Made by a program: the position numbers and the translations under genes
The notes under the pieces: model-generated
Told to the model about the DNA's origin: nothing
The model's database searches: none
Seen by the model: the letters and a program-made list of their open reading frames with translations, nothing else
Source: Saccoglossus kowalevskii
Taxonomy: Eukaryota; Hemichordata; Enteropneusta; Harrimaniidae
Direction of reading: 5' to 3'
DNA length: 12,787 nucleotides
NCBI RefSeq assembly: GCF_000003605.2
Contig: NW_003156240.1
Span: 57,525 to 70,311, forward strand
Shown here: positions 9,354 to 12,787 of the stretch, piece by piece
How positions within the stretch are numbered: position 1 is the first letter of the stretch
Layout of the letters: each line of letters starts with the position of its first letter

Positions 9354-11535
9354 CATGTATTCACGTATCTGTTACTTTTATGAGAATGCCTTATATGGTA
9401 AAATCATAAATATACTTTGGCAGTTCCCGTTCAGCGAATATATTTTATAGTGCGCCCTCTTTGGCAGTTTTTATATGTCATTTCCATTACCGAGAGCTAG
9501 GCAACTCTGATTTGTTAATGTCCAATCAGATCAATACATTCCCTTTTACCTGATTTTTTTGTGCGATTCTGGTGATGGTTCACAGAGAAAAAAACCACAA
9601 ACTGAGTTACAAATCCAATTTATGGTAAATTTGTCTCATCAACAAATCAACGTTTTCTGAAGTTAAATTCTTAATTCGATCAGAATCAATTTGTCCTCAA
9701 TTACAGCTTTAGATTTGTAGGCTTTTATTTCAATTAGTGTGAGAGCAGAATACCAATAGTGAAGCTGTAGAAACCTTACCTTTAAGTGTAAGACCAAAAA
9801 ATGCTTTTGAAGGCAGGCATTAAAAGTTTATTTAGATCGACAAAACATATTCTGAGACAGAAAACAAACATTTCACCATTCTGTTGTATGTGATGCACTT
9901 TACTAGTACTCGAAAAAAACATGTGTGAAGCGCAAGTTTCAAACTGAAATGCATGATGACAAGAAGCATAACCTACGTGTAATTTTTCTTTGGCCGAATT
10001 ATTATATAGTAAATCCCTCCCTTGTCAAAAAAAATAAACCAAACAAAGAATGCCTCACTTCAAACCAATCGCCAACACAAAGAACTCACTTCCTCTTAAA
10101 TGATCTCTCACCTTACCTCATTTCTTATCTGTACACACTATGGTTCTTTTAGACTAATATTATTAATATTTAATATTCAAGGTCAAACAGTGTAAGTACT
10201 TGAGCTTGGAAAGGTGTTAGCTCTATGATATGGGCTGCATAAGCTGTATACACTTCATAAATGTTTTATCATAAAACTTTATAGGGTCCATTAAAAATAA
10301 ATACAATTGTTTTGATCTACTGTCGTTTTATTTATCTCTGTTATATTTCTGCTATTTAGTCATATGATGATAGTGAAGATTGATATTTTGGTGTTTGAAA
10401 TACAACAAGATGTGCAAACATTTTAACATTCTGTCGTCAGTTTCACAACTCTTTGAAACCAAAGCATGATTATTTGAATGTGGTTAGATTTCAATCTTGA
10501 ATATCTTTCTGTGTCTGACATAAGTTGTAAATAATGTGATCAATGTTTTACAAAGCAACATGATGGCAAAATCTTGTTCTGTAAATAACGAAACAAACTT
10601 CAGTTATGACAACGCAATGTATCAGTAACTAGCTGGAACCAGTTTGAAGTGTGAATATTGTATCTGCTCGTATCTTCAATAAAAGCACACAATATAAGCC
10701 GAAAATAGCATTTGTTTTATCATTAAAACATGACTTTTTTTGACCATTGACTCACCTGTTAATTATGAAAGCGTATGCTACTAAAGCACATATGATATGT
10801 TTACCAAAATATAACAGGGCCGGGCATGATACGAGAAATTATTGCACGGCTTGCACATTCTCATAGTGTAGCAAAGCTGGGCATTACAAAGTGTATGATA
10901 TATTTACTGGTAAACATCATACATGTATGCCGACCTGCTTTCATTGTCAGCATAGTGACATGTTTGTAGTTGACGTGATGCCACCGAGTAACAAAAGGTG
11001 CGTTCATGGATTATTTTTCGCTTTGTTAAACACAGAAATTAAAAAGAATGCCGACTGCAAACAGCTGTAGTGCACTAAATCGCTTAGCTGAAAATAACTA
11101 TGAACCAAATCCTTTGAATAGCATTGCCCTACTGAAATCTAAATGATATTCTCAAAATCTGTGGAGAATTCTGTAAAGACTGGTTGATGTCATGTAAATT
11201 GTGATAATTATGACAAGCCCATTTGTAAAGGAGATGTTTCAGTTGATCTGTATGCATTGTATACTAATTAGTCAAGCTGTCATTTAGTTTCAGGTTTCAC
11301 TAAAAAGAGTTTCTTTGTTCATCCTTTGGACATAGAATAAATAAATAAATATATTAATATTCACATACATATCATTTTATTAGCTTTAAAAATAGATGGC
11401 TGTAAAAAAAAACAATCAATGGTGTAAAATTAATATAACCAACAGCCACCCTATTCATCCATTGCAAATAAGAATGTAGATTGTATGTGGCTGTTGTGTT
11501 TAGTGGAGGCCTCCTTCTGGGTACTGTTTGGAACA
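9354..11535. other. Long stretch without a called gene; scattered splice-like signals
   Basis: No coding exon is supported. The 9925-10152 open frame starts with GTG and has noise-like composition. On the minus strand, 9780-9851 (72 nt) is framed by a strong acceptor (TTTGTTTTCTGTCTCAG) and a strong donor (AAAG|GTAAGG). All three of its frames carry a stop, so it could only be an untranslated or non-coding exon. A consensus minus-strand donor CAG|GTGAGT lies at plus 10754-10758. A plus-strand AATAAA at 10679-10684 could be a polyadenylation signal. An (AATA)n microsatellite occupies 11336-11350. Confidence 0.4.
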
Positions 11536-11543
11536 TATAAAAG
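11536..11543 (+). promoter_or_regulatory. Possible TATA box
   Basis: TATAAAAG matches the TATA-box consensus and lies in a segment (about 11440-11860) visibly richer in G+C than the rest of the window. Transcription would start near 11566. It precedes the ATG at 11772 by about 230 bases. TATAAAAG is common by chance in AT-rich DNA, so the call depends on the candidate exon downstream. Confidence 0.25.
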
Positions 11544-11771
11544 CAATTTGATCTGTGTGGATGTGTGGTTAGTTGGCTGCCTGTCATACGGGAAGTTTAG
11601 TTGGGTATGAGCGCATCTGTTAACGCAGTTTTTTTGCAAACAACAACCTGGTGGACTGGCTACATTAAATTAGAATAGCCTAGAATGAATTCATCAGTAT
11701 TCGTGTTCGTGTTTTGGATTTAATTTGATCACGGTTACCTTGTGGATATAGACATCTGTTTGACACAAGCC

Positions 11772-11897
11772 ATGGCATCTTCTGGAGATCAAACCACTAA
11801 TCTAGATTCTGGGACCTCTACTGGAATAGTGGCACTACCTCACGTCACTAAGGCACTGGCGGTAGGAACAATCTCCATTTATATAATCAGAAACCGT
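11772..11897 (+). CDS. Candidate first coding exon, product unrecognised
   Basis: ATG at 11772 has G at -3 and G at +4 (AAGCCATGG), a strong animal start context. The frame opens MASSGDQTTNLDSGTSTG, a Ser/Thr-rich hydrophilic start. A hydrophobic stretch, ALAVGTISIYII, then ends in Arg-Asn-Arg, which would suit an N-terminal membrane anchor or signal segment. Without splicing the frame stops at 11952-11954 after 60 codons. Possible donors in frame are GCG|GTAGGA (GT at 11862) and CGT|GTTAGT (GT at 11898, used here as the end). Two short upstream ORFs (11607-11678 and 11685-11723) lie in the presumed leader. G+C is about 44% against about one third around it. The frame extends upstream to a GTG at 11742, which is not a likely start. 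No family is recognised, and chance cannot be excluded. Confidence 0.22.
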
Positions 11898-12574
11898 GTT
11901 AGTGTTTTCTGTGATAAAACCAAATGCATTGCATACCTACACTATGATGTGTAAAACTATGTATGTAACATTCACATATAAGTTTTTTGACATAGTACAA
12001 TAAATCCAGATTTTTTTTTTTTACTTGCACTTTCAAATAATGTGTGCATGCATGGCACAAATAGAAGAGCAATGCATGATATTGAGAGTACTGACACGCA
12101 GGTGAATGTGTGTATGCCATTTTAAGTGCAGTATATTTTCCAGACGTACTGTGCCTGATTTCAATAAAAGGGCCATCTGAAAGGAACATACAAAGCTTTA
12201 ACTCTTCCCTGTATATGGATTGAAATCTATTCGTGTAAAGAACACAAGTATTGAGATCCTACCTGATGTAACCTGACAGTCATGGTTCACAGTTTTTTAT
12301 GCAAGACACGAGTAAATTTTATTGAGAGATTTGTTTTATGGCAAGCCTGTTAAATTCTGTCCTAAATTAGATTCAAGTATTTCTTCACTGCTATACAAGT
12401 GATATTCAGTGCATCAAATACTTTCTGACTTCTGTTTCATATTTCATATTTGATACTTGTTTCATATTTCATACTGCCATGATAGCTTATATTAATGAAT
12501 TCTGATTATATCAAAGCAATCCCATTTGCAATTTTGTTTTCTCTCCATTATCTGATTCTCTCTATCATGACATA
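11898..12574. other. Non-coding; short 25-bp tandem duplication
   Basis: Nothing coding is supported. The minus-strand frame at 11899-12189 has noise-like composition. At 12433-12473 a 25-bp unit starting TGTTTCATATTTCATA is present 1.6 times, with the 16-bp overlap identical. AATAAA occurs at about 12000 and 12163. If the 11772 exon is real, this is probably its first intron. Confidence 0.5.
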
Positions 12575-12787
12575 ATGATTTCTACATAGGACCATAAAAT
12601 ATAGACATGATTTCTGGATAAAATATAGACGTTATTTTTAGATAGACCTGTAAAAGTATAAGCATAATTTCTAGATAGAACCGTAAAAACATAAACATGA
12701 TTTCTAGATAGAACCATAAAAATATAAACATGATTTCTAGATAGAACCATAAAATTATAAACATGTTTTCAAGATAGAACCATAAAA
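12575..12787. repeat. 33-bp minisatellite, cut by the right edge
   Basis: Units begin at 12575, 12607, 12631, 12664, 12697, 12730 and 12763 with spacings of 32, 24, 33, 33, 33 and 33 bases. The consensus is ATGATTTCTAGATAGAACC followed by an AT-rich second half. The second unit has a 9-base deletion. Units toward the right are most alike and the array continues past the window. Because 33 is a multiple of three, two minus-strand frames stay open and translate to 11-residue repeats. Both are hydrophobic products of the repeat and show no sign of being expressed. Confidence 0.95.

Noticed and set aside
9550-9660. Minus-strand segment ending in a CAG|GTAAAA donor, considered as an exon
   Set aside because: All frames from the nearest acceptor-like site contain stops before the donor.
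9925-10152. 75-codon plus-strand open frame
   Set aside because: It starts with GTG, which is not a normal start in animal nuclear genes, and the composition is noise-like.
10757-10838. 27-codon hydrophobic minus-strand frame before the CAG|GTGAGT donor
   Set aside because: It has no acceptor and no ATG between the upstream stop and the donor that would leave a sensible exon, so only the donor itself is noted.
11372-11639. Two overlapping minus-strand open frames of 71 and 62 codons
   Set aside because: They overlap each other in different phases, share no domain with known proteins, and cross the region better explained as a plus-strand leader.
11899-12189. 96-codon minus-strand open frame
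   Set aside because: Composition is that of translated AT-rich DNA with a run of Lys from a T tract, and there are no supporting signals.

Overview
This window looks like gene-poor nuclear DNA of an animal, most likely a marine invertebrate. It is AT-rich, poor in CG dinucleotides, and full of poly-T runs, minisatellites and short inverted-repeat elements. It holds no long open frame, no bacterial-style gene packing and no recognisable rRNA or tRNA. The styles of inverted-repeat element, with ends such as TACTGTAAA, ACAGTCAAACCT, CCGTATTTGCTC and TTAAGGTAGAA, remind me of molluscan genomes, bivalves in particular. That placement is an inference from memory, not something the sequence proves.

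Layout, left to right. Bases 1-130 are a 40-bp minisatellite cut by the window edge. Bases 484-1090 are the decayed 3' end of a LINE-type retrotransposon on the minus strand, the most securely identified protein-coding relic here. A 157-bp element with short terminal inverted repeats lies at 1746-1902, and a ~90-bp tandem repeat (about four copies) at 3141-3475. A second, much better preserved inverted-repeat element is at 4570-4739 and shares its outermost bases with the first. A ~500-bp element with 26-bp inverted ends bounded by TTAA is at 5502-6000. At 8836-9353 an older inverted-repeat element has been split by a younger one at 9080-9238. Bases 12575-12787 are a 33-bp minisatellite that runs off the right edge.

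Evidence for host genes is weak and indirect. On the minus strand, 8097-8213 reads like the last coding exon of an unrecognised gene. Several good minus-strand splice signals lie to its right, near 8379, 9779, 9852 and 10755. On the plus strand, a TATA box at 11536 precedes a possible 5' leader and an ATG in strong context at 11772, which could be a first coding exon. Both are offered at low confidence. The remainder is best read as intron or intergenic DNA. I did not find a convincing new biological system. The most instructive features are the layered transposon remnants.
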